DNA from: Pectobacterium sp. PL152
GTDB lineage: Bacteria; Pseudomonadota; Gammaproteobacteria; Enterobacterales; Enterobacteriaceae
Assembly (NCBI GenBank): GCA_021907015.1
Contig: CP091064.1
Location: 1,488,001 to 1,552,000, forward strand
Direction of reading: 5' to 3'
DNA length: 64,000 nt
The translations under genes and the position numbers were made by a program. Below the pieces are notes generated by a model. That model saw only the letters and a program-made list of their open reading frames with translations, was not told the origin of the DNA and made no database searches. Positions 19,532 through 30,932 of the stretch are shown here, piece after piece (positions within the stretch are counted from its first letter, which is position 1; every line of letters starts with the position of its first letter).

Positions 19532-19639
19532 GATCTATATTCCCTGCAAAAGGAAAGGCGGATTCGTCAGAAAAACAGAGTAAATCTGATTTTATTTTAA
19601 TACGTTGATTTTTATTATTTCATATCGCGTAAAAATAAC

Positions 19640-19889
19640 GCTGAGGTGAACGAAACCGCCGGGTGAGCGGCAGGACGCCGCGAAAGTCAGCGCCGCGTCG
19701 GGAACGCGTCGCTGTCGGCCCGACAGCGGAGTCGATCGCCGAAGGCACCGCTAAGCGGCGTTATTTCCCGCGAGAAGCCAGGGGCCACGGGGTGATGGCG
19801 ATTGAACACCCCGTGTCGGGCGCATACGACTCACGTTGCAAATAATCGCATTCGTCAACGCGCACGAAACTCTCTCTTTGCGGGCATAA
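19640..19889 (+). other. GC-rich non-coding block joined to an hcp remnant
   Basis: This 250-bp block is strongly GC-rich (GCCGGGTGAGCGGCAGGACG, many CGCCG runs) between AT-rich flanks. It is open in one frame (19663-19845), but I recognise no protein and see no ribosome site. It runs directly into hcp-like coding sequence. I believe similar blocks occur near hcp copies in related genomes, but this is recollection and unchecked. Confidence 0.4.
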
Positions 19890-20149
19890 ATCACTATCTC
19901 GCTGATCTATATGTTGATGTCACATTTTATTTCTATCGTGTCAATTCCGCTGGGCAGTTAGAACTTTATTACGAAGTGACCTTAACCGATGCGAGCATTG
20001 TCGACGTCACCTGTGTCTATCCACACGTCATCGATAACAACGACATCATGCCGTATGAAAAAGTCCAGCTGAAATATAAAACCATAGCATGGAACCACAA
20101 AATCGCGGGAACGTCGGGTTACAGTATTTGGGAGGAAATGAGCCTCTAA
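19890..20149 (+). pseudogene. 3' fragment of a type VI secretion hcp gene
   Basis: Only the C-terminal 80 or so residues of an Hcp tube protein remain. DVTFYFYRVNSAGQLELYYE, VTLTDASIVDVTCVYPH, VQLKYKTIAWNHKI and AGTSGYSIWEE follow the order of the Hcp C-terminal beta barrel (compare YRxxxEGxxExxFxxxLxDAxIV ... YRxIxWxH ... SGxDxW). Full Hcp is about 160-170 residues. The 5' half is replaced by the GC-rich block, with no credible start. Orphan hcp copies often lead toxin-immunity islands, and the genes facing it fit that pattern. Confidence 0.75.
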
Positions 20150-20204
20150 GATTTATGGCCTTTGATAACAGGCACATCTTATTAGTTGTGCTTGTTATTC
20201 ACCA

Positions 20205-20606
20205 TTAGTCACAAAGAGAGATATTTTTCACATACTTATTAGGGTCCATCCAGGAATTTTTAGGACAGATTTCATAACCTTGTTCTCTAAAATTAAAAGA
20301 TATATACATAGATGCAACAAAACTAACCACCACACCAATAAAAAACAAATAACCACACACACTTGCTAATATTCCATGCATTCCTATAGGTTTTTTTTTT
20401 ACTGCCATGTAAAACCCTAAATACGAAAAGTAGAATAATATTGGCGCACCAAAAATAAGTATACCTACTTTCCATGAAAAGATAATGACATCGTTTAGCC
20501 TAAATAGATTCCAATAGCCGTTAAAAGAAAACCATATTCCCCAGCATGTAAGAATAAAAATCAACACTGAGAACGCGAAAAATAATGGCCTATTTATTTT
20601 AAACAC
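20205..20606 (-). CDS. DUF1240-like small membrane protein, copy 2 (candidate immunity protein)
   Basis: A 133-residue protein with about four hydrophobic helices (residues 6-27, 42-64, 78-105 region) and a conserved C-terminus PKNSWMDPNKYVKNISLCD. It is a clear paralogue of the gene at 20655-21061: both start with INRPL, share VIIFSWK, LFYFSYL, and PNKYVK. The start is the GTG at 20606, with GGAGG seven bases upstream. The sequence resembles DUF1240-family proteins. Tandem duplication next to a larger membrane protein suggests immunity to a membrane toxin, but this has not been shown. Confidence 0.7.
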   Translation of the reverse strand: MFKINRPLFFAFSVLIFILTCWGIWFSFNGYWNLFRLNDVIIFSWKVGILIFGAPILFYFSYLGFYMAVKKKPIGMHGILASVCGYLFFIGVVVSFVASMYISFNFREQGYEICPKNSWMDPNKYVKNISLCD

Positions 20607-20654
20607 AAACCATCCTCCAAAAGCATGAAAAATAAAAACCTATCAGATCATTGT

Positions 20655-21061
20655 TTACCATTCATCGCAAAGAGAAATATCTTTCACATACTTATTAGGA
20701 GCTATCCATGAGTTCTTGGGACAGGTTTTATAATCTTTATCATTAAGATCATATGATATATAAATTGATGAGAAAAAACTAACGACCGCACCAAATATAG
20801 CTATAATAGCTAATGAGTTAGCTAGTTTATTATTCATTTTAGGCACTTCATTCTTTATGGCCGAATAAAATGCCAAATATGAAAAATAAAACAACAAAGG
20901 TGATCCAAATACCATTAATCCAAGTTTCCAAGAAAAAATTATCACATCACTTTTTTGTAAAAACTAAAATACCCATTGAAGGAAATCCAGCTAATAAAAC
21001 ATGAAATAAGAAAAAGGAAAACTGCAAATGCACCAACTAATGGCCTATTTATCTTAACCAC
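20655..21061 (-). CDS. DUF1240-like small membrane protein, copy 1 (frameshifted as read)
   Basis: About 135 residues after repair of one missing base in an A-run near 20950 (FYKK then SDVIIFSWKLGLMVFG). It starts with GTG at 21061 behind GGGGAGA. The start overlaps the end of the upstream gene by 13 bp, so the two are coupled. The hydrophobic pattern and the C-terminus PKNSWIAPNKYVKDISLCDE match the second copy at 20205. Coupling to the putative toxin is the usual order for an immunity gene. Confidence 0.7.
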
Positions 21062-21908
21062 GACTGACTCTCCCCAAGCATGAAAGAATTGATCAGCATG
21101 GTATGGCGTATATTGTTTTTATGTGATTTTAAATTTTTTATTATCGTCTCACTTATTTTATATTCGTTATCCAACCAAAGTAACGCAAAACTGACACCTA
21201 ATCCCAATATAAATATACCCAAAGAAATAGCAATAACACTACCACCCGCAACCATAAGCCCAGTAGCTGCCATTTTTGCCCCCAGGCAACTCCAACTGAT
21301 ATCGCTAATTTTGCCGCATCCATCGTTAAATTAACAAAAAAATCGGTCAGTGCGTATTCATCTTTCACCATCAACTCAATGGCTCGATAAGCACCTGAAA
21401 ACACAATGCAGAACCTTGCTCCAGTCGCAATACCACTTTCAATCCCTTTCGTACCAATCCCCATATCAAGTATTTTATGGTTACTGACTAAATATCTGGT
21501 GGCATCTAAATACTTTCTTACGCCCGGATAGCCAGATAATTTTATGTACTTACTGCCATTCTTCCCGACATATTCCGTTGCCGTGACGCCGAACCCTTTC
21601 ATCTCCACCACGATTCGGCTCACAGACACGGCTTCTGCGATGTTTCCGGCAAACGATGAAACAGGATCGGTACAGCCAAACATGGCCGTTTTCCACGATT
21701 GATTAGGGTTAGGTGTGCATAACGTCTGTAAAAATACGCCGCTTCCTGCGCAGTTAATATGGCATGAATGTTATCGTTATTTATTTCATTGAGTTGAGCA
21801 TGTAATTTCTGATAGTTAATATCAGCATGCTGCTTTTTTAAAATCAAGATGATCTTCTAACCGATAGTCATCATCAACAAGTGTTTTTAAAACCGGATCG
21901 TATTTCAC
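21049..21908 (-). CDS. YafU-like inner-membrane protein, putative T6SS-linked toxin (frameshifted as read)
   Basis: About 286 residues after repair of three frameshifts (near 21840, 21712 and 21265). The soluble N-terminal part (YDPVLKTLVDDDYRLEDHL, LTAQEAAYFYRRYAH, MFGCTDPVSSFAGNIAEAV) is followed by VEMKGFGVTATEYVGKNG and two adjacent hydrophobic helices near the C-terminus (about residues 215-260). I recall this pattern from proteins annotated as inner-membrane protein YafU, found near hcp genes, but did not search. The start is the GTG at 21908 with AAGGGAG upstream. Its place beside an hcp remnant and coupled DUF1240 genes suggests a pore-forming or membrane-acting effector. The activity is inference. 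Confidence 0.55.
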
Positions 21909-22158
21909 AGCCACTCACTCCCTTGAATTTGACTTAAGTCAACGCACTATTTCCTGTAAGGGAACTTTAACGGAAAAATGATGATTTTTAAATATTAATA
22001 ACGCCAATCTGCAATTTTTCATTCCCCATAAATAAACCCGTTACTTAAAAATGTTACGAAAAAGTGGAATCAAAAATACGTTATTTAAAGACGATAACGT
22101 ATCAAACTCTGCCGATAGTGCTACCTCGATAAGAGCCAGATAATGGCGCTTAAAACTG

Positions 22159-25006
22159 GGGATAAACTGCCTGTACGGCAGTGAACACGAACCGGAATAC
22201 TCAGGCTCGCTACGTTTCTTTCTAAGCTGCCTATCCGGCAGTGAACTTCTCTAAAGCTGGCCACATGGCGTCACACATTTTCTAAGCTGCCTATCCGGCA
22301 GTGAACAGCAGGCAGGCATTAGCACGCGCAACCTGTCCTTTCTAAGCTGCCTATACGGCAGTGAACCACGGCGGCCACCGCGTCCGCTATCTGGGTGATT
22401 TCTAAGCTGCCTATACGGCAGTGAACTTGTGAGTGTTTCTTTCTCAAACATTGACGTGTTTCTAAGCTGCCTATACGGCAGTGAACCGGCACGAATTGTG
22501 TGTTTTCTATTCTATCGTTTTCTAAGCTGCCTATACGGCAGTGAACCCTGTGCCTTATGGAGTGTGGCGGCGTTTCGTTTTCTAAGCTGCCTATACGGCA
22601 GTGAACGAACTTGCCGCCAGTATGTGCGCGTTTCAACTTTTTCTAAGCTGCCTATACGGCAGTGAACGCGCTGACCGACGCGACTGTTTGACGGCCAGCT
22701 TTCTAAGCTGCCTATACGGCAGTGAACATTTCACTGATTGCCTCAAGATAAACGGGATTTTTCTAAGCTGCCTATACGGCAGTGAACGGCAGACGGCATA
22801 TTGCAGATAAATCCATTGTTTTCTGCTGCCTATACGGCAGTGAACGTCAGATGATTACTCAGGGGCTCGGTTTCCTTTTTCTAAGCTGCCTATACGGCAG
22901 TGAACGTTTATACAGATCAATTATGCATTATTGATCGTTTCTAAGCTGCCTATACGGCAGTGAACCTCGGTGACGTGTCCGGGGCGGCTGACCGCATTTT
23001 CTAAGCTGCCTATACGGCAGTGAACCAGGGTGGGGCGTCACTGGGTTTATCTTCCCTTTTCTAGCTGCCTATACGGCAGTGAACGATTCCTAACTACCAA
23101 TTACGACAATAGTTACTTTCTAAGCTGCCTATACGGCAGTGAACAGCGTAACGACCCTGTCGGCGGTGGGCTGATTTTCTAAGCTGCCTATACGGCAGTG
23201 AACATCCAGAGGCCAATCGTTTTCAGTTAGAGTTCTTTTTCTGCTGCCTATACGGCAGTGAACACAGCGTGGGCATTCAGGATTGGGATCGAGTTTTTCT
23301 AAGCTGCCTATACGGCAGTGAACTTGAACTCAACTTGATTCGGTTGAGAGGTACGTTTCTAAGCTGCCTATACGGCAGTGAACGATTTCGCTGATGTGAA
23401 CGCCGTTGCTGATCTTTTCTAAGCTGCCTATACGGCAGTGAACAGCAGCAGTTACGCAGAGCGCAGCGGCTAGCATTTCTAAGCTGCCTATACGGCAGTG
23501 AACCTGGGCAATCTGTTCACCAGCTTTATTTCTCATTTCTAAGCTGCCTATACGGCAGTGAACGGAGCTATCAGTTCCGACTTCTGAATGGCAGATTTCT
23601 AAGCTGCCTATACGGCAGTGAACACATACGGCGAGGCGTACCGCACGCCGGAACATTTCTAAGCTGCCTATACGGCAGTGAACGCCGTGACGGGGTTAGG
23701 GGCAGCGTTCGGCGTTTTTTTCTGCTGCCCATACGGCAGTGAACGTGTTACAGCTGCGGCTCTGATAGCCGATGGATTTCTGCTGCCTATACGGCAGTGA
23801 ACCCGGTGGTTTTGTACTTCCGTTTACCAATATTTTTCTAAGCTGCCTATACGGCAGTGAACATACGCCCACTATTGATGCTGGCCGCCAGTGTTTTCTA
23901 AGCTGCCTATACGGCAGTGAACTATCGCAGTAAATCCTGACTTATATGTTTTGCTTTCTAAGCTGCCTATACGGCAGTGAACATTCTGAAAATAGAGTTG
24001 ATGATGACTCACTAATTTCTAAGCTGCCTATACGGCAGTGAACAACTGGATAACGTTAATTCACGAAAAGCGACCTTTCTAAGCTGCCTATCCGGCAGTG
24101 AACGTTTATGGGCGTCGCTCATTCGTTGATAACCATTTCTAAGCTGCCTATCCGGCAGTGAACAGGTACACTAAGCAGATTATGCAGGCTTTCATTTTCT
24201 AAGCTGCCTATCCGGCAGTGAACTTAGTCCTCAGTAGTCGAGACCTTTGATTTGTTTTCTAAGCTGCCTATCCGGCAGTGAACTCGTCGTCGAAATTCAT
24301 TGGCGGTTCATTATTATTTCTAAGCTGCCTATCCGGCAGTGAACTGAAGGGAACAGGTCCTGTGTCTGATTCAGAATTTCTAAGCTGCCTATCCGGCAGT
24401 GAACAACGTATTTTTACGGCCAGGGAAAAGTCTTCCTTTTCTAAGCTGCCTATCCGGCAGTGAACGGATGGACACATTTCAGACCAAACGAGTCATCTTT
24501 CTAAGCTGCCTATCCGGCAGTGAACGAGGCCGTTTTTCATCATGATGGCGGCTATCTTTTCTAAGCTGCCTATCCGGCAGTGAACTCGCCGCCGCTGGCA
24601 ATGGCGGTAGACATTTTTTTTCTAAGCTGCCTATCCGGCAGTGAACCGTAATCCCGGCGCATCACTCGTGACCCGATCGTTTCTAAGCTGCCTATCCGGC
24701 AGTGAACGACTTCGGTTTTGATGCGGGCGCGCTGGATATTTTCTAAGCTGCCTATCCGGCAGTGAACTCATAGCCTTTTTCCGGCATTGCGCCGTTCATT
24801 TTCTAAGCTGCCTATCCGGCAGTGAACGGTGATGGCCGACATCGCAGCAATTTTCCATTTTTCTAAGCTGCCTATCCGGCAGTGAACATTTTGGGCTGTG
24901 CAGGCATAACCTGTGATTCATTTCTGCTGCCTATCCGGCAGTGAACTTATCGGTGACACGGTGGATGTGATCCGCGGTTTTCTAAGCTGCCTATCCGGCA
25001 GTGAAC
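22159..25006 (-). CRISPR. Type I-F CRISPR array B, 48 repeats, 47 spacers
   Basis: Read on the minus strand, the leader-proximal repeat is 24979-25006 and the degenerate terminal repeat is 22159-22186. The period is about 60 nt with 31-33-nt spacers. The first 16 repeats from the leader carry GGATAGG in the loop region, the next 29 carry GTATAGG, then two again carry GGATAGG. Five repeats (at 22820, 23238, 23719, 23777 and 24921) are 26 nt, lacking two bases of the handle, and one (23058) is 27 nt. One repeat (23719) also has a substitution in the stem (CCCATAC). The array points away from cas1, as in other I-F loci. Confidence 0.98.
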
Positions 25007-25298
25007 CGTTTCCCGATCACTCTAACGGTTTGTTTTATTAGCAGCAATTGCCGTTTTCCCTGCAAAAACCCTTTTTTTCCGTCCTTTCGTAACCTATTGA
25101 TTTTTAATCCTGTGAAACAGGCCAAATAAAAAGGGTCTGCGTCTGGGTAATATTTTTGGCAGCCACCACTTTCCCAGAATATTTGTGATAGTCTGATTTT
25201 CGTTAGTTTTCTGAAGATTATATTTTTTTATCAAATAGTTAGCCTGCGATTTATTCGCTGGCGTCACAGCTATTATCGATTGCGGCAGAAAATACATT
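25007..25298 (-). promoter_or_regulatory. Leader of array B and divergent cas1 promoter region
   Basis: This gap serves both array B (leftward) and the cas operon (rightward). The shared leader block spans 25069-25135 and contains a perfect IHF match on the + strand as TAACCTATTGATT (25090-25102). The block lies on the same genomic strand as in the other arrays although array B is inverted. A TGTGATAGTCTGATTT at 25184 has one good CRP half-site. CRP control of cas genes is known in Pectobacterium, but this site is only a candidate. Confidence 0.7.
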
Positions 25299-26280
25299 AT
25301 GGATAACGCCTTTAGCCCTTCGGACTTAAAAACTATTCTGCATTCCAAACGCGCCAATGTTTATTACCTCCAGCATTGCCGCATTCTCGTTAACGGTGGT
25401 CGTGTCGAATATGTCACGGAAGAGGGAAATCAGTCTCTGTACTGGAATATTCCCATCGCCAATACCACCGTAGTGATGCTGGGAACCGGCACCTCCGTCA
25501 CGCAGGCAGCGATGCGGGAATTTGCCAGAGCCGGTGTGATGGTTGGCTTTTTGCGGCGGCGGCGGCACACCGCTGTTTGCGGCCAACGAGGCGGAAGTCG
25601 CGGTATCCTGGCTATCGCCACAGAGCGAATATCGGCCAACTGAGTATTTGCAGGACTGGGTCAGCTTTTGGTTCGATGATGAGAAAAGGCTGGCCGCCGC
25701 CATCGCTTTTCAACAGGTGCGGATAGCACAAATTCGTCAGCACTGGCTGGGCCCTCGCCTGTCCCGCGAATCCCGCTTTACCTTTAAGGCCGACCATCTT
25801 CAGGCGCTTCTTGATCGCTATGAAAAAGGGCTAACCGACTGCCGTAGCAGCAATGACGTGCTGGTGCAGGAAGCGATGATGACCAAAGCCCTGTACAAAC
25901 TGGCCGCTAATGCCGTGAGCTATGGCGACTTTACCCGTGCCAAACGCGGCGGCGGCACCGATCTGGCTAACCGCTTTCTCGATCACGGCAACTATCTGGC
26001 TTATGGGCTGGCTGCCGTCGCAACATGGGTGCTGGGTCTGCCGCACGGGTTAGCCGTGTTACACGGTAAAACTCGCCGCGGCGGGCTGGTATTCGACGTT
26101 GCCGATTTAATTAAGGACGCACTCGTACTGCCGCAGGCGTTTATTGCCGCAATGGAAGGCGAAGATGAGCAAGAATTTCGTCAGCGCTGCCTGACCGCAT
26201 TTCAACAATCCGAGGCGCTGGATGTGATGATCGGCAGCTTGCAGGATGTCGCTAGCAAGCTGAGTCAGGTGGGTCGATGA
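25299..26280 (+). CDS. cas1: Cas1, type I-F (frameshifted as read)
   Basis: Integrase that inserts new spacers, working with Cas2-3. About 327 residues after removing one extra T near 25553 (AGVMVGF continues as CGGGGTPLFAANEAEV). The N-terminal beta domain is followed by the helical catalytic domain, with metal-ligand candidates in VLVQEAMMTKALYKLA (E), LPHGLAVLHGKTRRGG (H) and LVFDVADLIKDA (D), the Cas1 triad. The gene overlaps cas2-3 by 4 bp (ATGA). It lies divergent from array B, the standard I-F order. Confidence 0.95.
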
Positions 26281-29200
26281 ACATTCTGCTGATTTCAGAA
26301 TGCAATAAGCGCGCGCTGGTCGAAACCCGCCGGATACTGGATCAGTTTGCTGAACGCAAGGGTGAGCGCACGTGGCAAACCGCTATTACGCTGGAAGGGC
26401 TGAACACGCTACGCAAGCTGCTGCGCAAAACGGCGCGTCGTAACACGGCCGTCGCCTGTCACTGGGTTCGCAGTGCGAATCATACGGAACTGCTGTGGAT
26501 CGTCGGTAATTTACGGCGTTTCAATGCACAAGGGAGCGTGCCGACCAACACCACCAGCCGCGATATTCTGCGCTCGCAAGATGAAAACCCGTGGCACAGC
26601 GCCGAGGTGTTTAGCCTGCTGGCGGCCATTGCTGGGTTATTTCACGATGTCGGCAAGGCCAATGCACTATTCCAGTCAGGGTTGAGCGGCACAGGCCCAC
26701 GTAGCCAACCGTATCGTCATGAGTGGGTGTCGCTGCGGCTATTTCAGGCTTTCGTGGGGGGAGCAAGACGACAAAGGCTGGTTAACCGCACTCAGTAGCA
26801 TCACTTCGGAAGCCGAAGTCGCTTTGCTCGCCAGCCTAAAGCAAGATACGCCAGCAGTGAACGACACGCCATTTCTGACCCTGCCGCCGCTGGCGCAGGT
26901 TATCGCCTGGCTGATTGTGTCGCACCATCGGCTGCCGGTGTTTAACGTCCCTAAAACCCCGATCCAAACAGCAACGCGCCGGATTTAGGCCATTCGGATA
27001 CCTGGCTGACCGAACACCTCTCCCCACGCTGGAACGCGCTTAACCATCGCAATCCCGATGTCACGCCGTCCGATCTTGAGCGAAACTGGCAGTTTCCGCA
27101 TGGCACGCCGCTACGTAGCAGCGTCTGGCGTGAGAAGGCGCGCAAGTTTGCGGGTCGAGCGCTAAAGCTCCCCTCATTCATGCATTTCGCTCAGTTAGAT
27201 CAACGGCTGACCGTGCATCTGGCGCGTCTCGCACTCATGCTGGCTGACCACCATTATTCAGCAGGCGATCCAACAGCGGGCTGGCAGGATCCCGCTTATC
27301 CGGTTTGGGCGAACACCGATCATCGTGGCAGTAAACCTGAATGTAAACAGAAGCTGGACGAACACTGCGTCGGCGTCGGGCAAAATGCTCTGCTGCTGGG
27401 CCGCAGCCTGCCGAACCTGCGCGACACGCTACCCGCAATTACTCGCCACAAAGGATTTCGTCAGCGCAGCACGCACCCGCGCTTTCGCTGGCAGGATCGC
27501 GCATTCGATCTCGCCTGTTCTATTCGCGAATCCAGCAAGCAGCATGGATTTTTCGGCATCAACATGGCCTCAACAGGCCGGGGAAAAACCTTCGCTAACG
27601 CGCGAATTATGTATGGCTTGTCGGACGAAGCACTCGGCTGTCGTTTCTCGGTCGCACTGGGGCTGCGAACACTGACGCTGCAAACCGGCGATGCGCTGCG
27701 GCAGCGTCTAAAGTTGGAAGAGGACGATCTGGGGGTACTGATTGGTGCACAGGCCGTGCAAGACCTCCATGAGATGCAGCATAAAAATGAGCATAGCCAG
27801 CAGAACACGCCGCAGACCGGCAGTGAATCCGCCGATCCACTGTTCTCTGAACATCAGTATGTTCGTTACGATGGCTCGCTGGACGATGGCAGGTTAAAGA
27901 CGTGGCTGGAACGTAGCCCAACCCTGCATCAATTACTGAGTGCGCCGGTGCTAATCACCACCATCGATCACCTGATGCCCGCCACAGAAAGTCTGCGCGG
28001 CGGCCACCAGATTGCCCCAATGCTAAGACTATTAACCGCCGATCTGGTGCTGGATGAACCGGATGATTTTGGTCTGGAAGATCTGCCTGCGCTGTGCCGA
28101 CTGGTGAACTGGGCTGGAATGTTGGGCTCACGCGTGCTGCTGTCATCAGCCACGTTGCCACCGGCGTTAATTTGTGCGCTGTTCGGTGCCTATCTTGATG
28201 GCCGTGCTGCCTGGCAGCAGGCTTACGGCACACCGAATACGCCCTTGAACGTGCTGCGGCTGGTTTGATGAATTTGATTGTCAGCATGAGCAGTACGGCG
28301 ATGTGAAAGGATTCATGACCCAGCATGATGCGTTCGTTCAGCAGCGACTGAAGAGTCTTATCAAAGAGGAACTCCCGCCCGGCTAGCTTCCATTGTTCCC
28401 ATCAGCAGCCCCAGCAAAAATAAAGATGATGTTCATCTGGCCGTCGCACAGGCGATCCACCCACTGCTGCGCGATTTACATTCACAGCATCACCAACAGC
28501 ATAAGAACGGAAAAACCGTCTCGCTGGGGCTGATCAGAATGGCGAATATCAACCCGCTGGTTGCCGTCGCCCGTCAGTTGCTTGCCATCCCCTCGCCGCA
28601 GAACACCAGCATTCATTACAGCATTTATCACAGCCAACATCCGCTGGCGATGCGTTCCTATATTGAGCAACGGCTTGATGCCGCGCTGATGCGTAACGAC
28701 GCCGAGGCGCTATGGCAGGTCGATGAAATTCGTCAGGCGATAGAAAACACACCACAGCAGCATCATATCTTTGTGGTGCTGGCGACCTCGGTCGCCGAAG
28801 TGGGTAGAGATCATGATTACGATTGGGCGATTGTCGAACCCAGCTCAATGCGTTCATTCATCCAACTCGCCGGACGAATATTACGTCACAGGCAAGATGA
28901 ACAGCATGTGCCTAAAACCCCAATATCTGCCTACTTAGCCACAATATTCGCGCGCTGAGAGGGGAAGATATCGCGTACTGTAAACCCGGCTTTGAGTCAA
29001 AAGACGAACGGCTGGATACGCACGACCTTCGTCATCTATTGCAGGAGGAGGACTATCGTCATCTCAATGCCGCCCCGCGCATTGTACAACCGGCGGCCTT
29101 CACCAAACCGTTTTCACTGGTAGCGTTAGAGCACGCGGTATTAGGAAAAACGCTCTTTGGCCTCAAAAATCAAAAGCCCGATGGCTTGAAACGCCCGCCC

Positions 29201-29575
29201 GCCGCATTCTGGTGGCGTGCCCATCCGCACTGGAACGGTGAATTACAGCGGCGTACGCCCTTTCGGAAATCCGACAGAGATGAACCGTACACCCTGTGGA
29301 TCGCCGATGACGATGAAGATGCCGTTTTCATGATACCGGACGACGGCCCCAGCGGCTGGAAGCCAAGCGATGTTATCCGCCCCACGTCACTGCACATGGC
29401 AGAAGGCGTTTGTGCGTGGATCGCTCCCGACTACCACGCCTTATACCAACGGCTGGCGGATGAGAAACAGTGGGAACTCGAACGGGTTAGCGCTCGCTTC
29501 GGCGAAATCCGCCTGCGGGAAGACGAGGAAAAAGACTGGCTCTGGCACCCACTGCTGGGAGTGTTTGGACAGTGA
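26277..29575 (+). CDS. cas3: Cas2-Cas3 fusion, type I-F (frameshifted as read)
   Basis: The nuclease-helicase of type I-F interference, fused to Cas2 for adaptation; about 1,098 residues. In order: Cas2-like domain ([20 protein letters not shown]), HD nuclease ([14 protein letters not shown], then [12 protein letters not shown]), Walker A ([11 protein letters not shown]), the DEAD-type box ([10 protein letters not shown]), motif III (LSSATLP), motif V ([17 protein letters not shown]) and motif VI ([10 protein letters not shown]). The frame breaks near 26757, 26965, 28266, 28385 and 28940. All motifs survive across frames, which favours sequencing errors over decay. The tail is a C-terminal domain ending [10 protein letters not shown]. 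Confidence 0.95.
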
Positions 29576-29598
29576 CAAGAATAACAATAGGAGGAGGA

Positions 29599-30932
29599 AT
29601 GGAAGAAAGCAGACTGACACGGTTCATCGTGTCCTACATCAGCACGCGAAAGCAGGCCAAACTGGATGCGTTCGATAAAGAAGCGGAGAAGAAGCGTGCG
29701 ACGCTCAGCGGTGAAGCGTTAGCCGCAGAGGAATTGGATCAGCCGAGAAGCGACGAGAGATCGAGCAAAAACATGAGGTTCGCGCGTGGTTAAGCGATGC
29801 TGCCAGCCGCGCTGGACAAATCAGCCTGGTCACCCACGCGCTGAAATTTACCCACAGCGATGCCAAAGGCACCAGCGTCTTTAGCGCTGAAACGGTAACA
29901 GAGGCCAAAACGCTCTCCACTGCGACGCTGGCACAACCCGCTATCGATGCCGTGGGAAACGCCGCCGCCCTTGATGTCGCCAAACTGCTCCAGACTCAAC
30001 ACGACGGGGATTCGCTGGTCGCGGCGCTACAGCGTGGCGATCACCGTGCATTAGAAGCACTGGCAGAAACCCCGGAACAGCTCGCACAGTGGCTGGCAGG
30101 GTTTCAGCAGGTCTTCACCGATCGCCAGCCCAGTTCACATAAGCTAGCCAAACAGATCTATTTCCCAACAGAAAACGGTGAATATCATCTGCTCAGCCCG
30201 CTTTACTCTTCTTCACTGGCGCAAGCGCTCCACCAGCGGATTAACACCGTGCGCTTTGGTGACGAAGCCAAAGCGATCCGTCAGGCGCAAAAAGCAAATC
30301 AGTGGCACGACCAGCTCGCCATCAGCTACCCCTATCTGGCAGTACAGAATATGGGCGGCACCAAGCCGCAAAATATTTCCTCACTCAATAGCAGCCGCAG
30401 CGGCCGTTCCTATTTGCTCAGCAGCGCACCGCCGCAGTGGAACAGTATTGAAAAACCGCCGCAGCAGAATGAATGCATTTTCCGTTCTAACGGTGAAATG
30501 GACTATCACACCGGTGACATAGTGAAATCAATGCGCCGCTTTCTGCTTAGCGTGAAAAAGGTGCAAAACAATCGTGACATTCGTCAACAGCGCCTGCGCT
30601 ATCTCGACCAGTTGATCGATCAGCTCTTCTTTTATGTCGCCAGCGTGCAAAACCTGCCCTCCGGCTGGAGCACTGAGTCTGAACTGAAACGCGCCCAGCA
30701 GTTGTGGCTCGATCCTTATCGTGCAGAAACGGATACGGTTTTCCGCCGCGAGCGTGAAGCAGGAGACTGGCAAAAGGCCGTGGCCTACGATTTTGGCCGC
30801 TGGCTGAACCGTCGGCTCAAGCATGAAGATTTGATCTTCGGCGAAGTCGAACGCCGCGAATGGTCTACCGCTGCGCTGTTCAAGCGCCGGATGCGTGAAA
30901 TGGAAAGCGCACTGAAAGAGGATCTGGCATGA
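29599..30932 (+). CDS. csy1: Csy1/Cas8f, Cascade large subunit (frameshifted as read)
   Basis: Large subunit of the type I-F crRNA surveillance complex; it helps bind the crRNA 5' handle and recognises the PAM. About 444 residues. The ATG at 29599 has AGGAGGA immediately upstream, and the protein begins [20 protein letters not shown]. The frame shifts near 29740 ([15 protein letters not shown] resumes). Family segments include [43 protein letters not shown] and [11 protein letters not shown]. It overlaps csy2 by 4 bp. Confidence 0.94.

Noticed and set aside
22251-24477. Short open frames in array B with repeating HCRIGSLE or LSCLYGSE units
   Set aside because: They are translations of CRISPR repeats (similar ones occur in array C), not repeat proteins.
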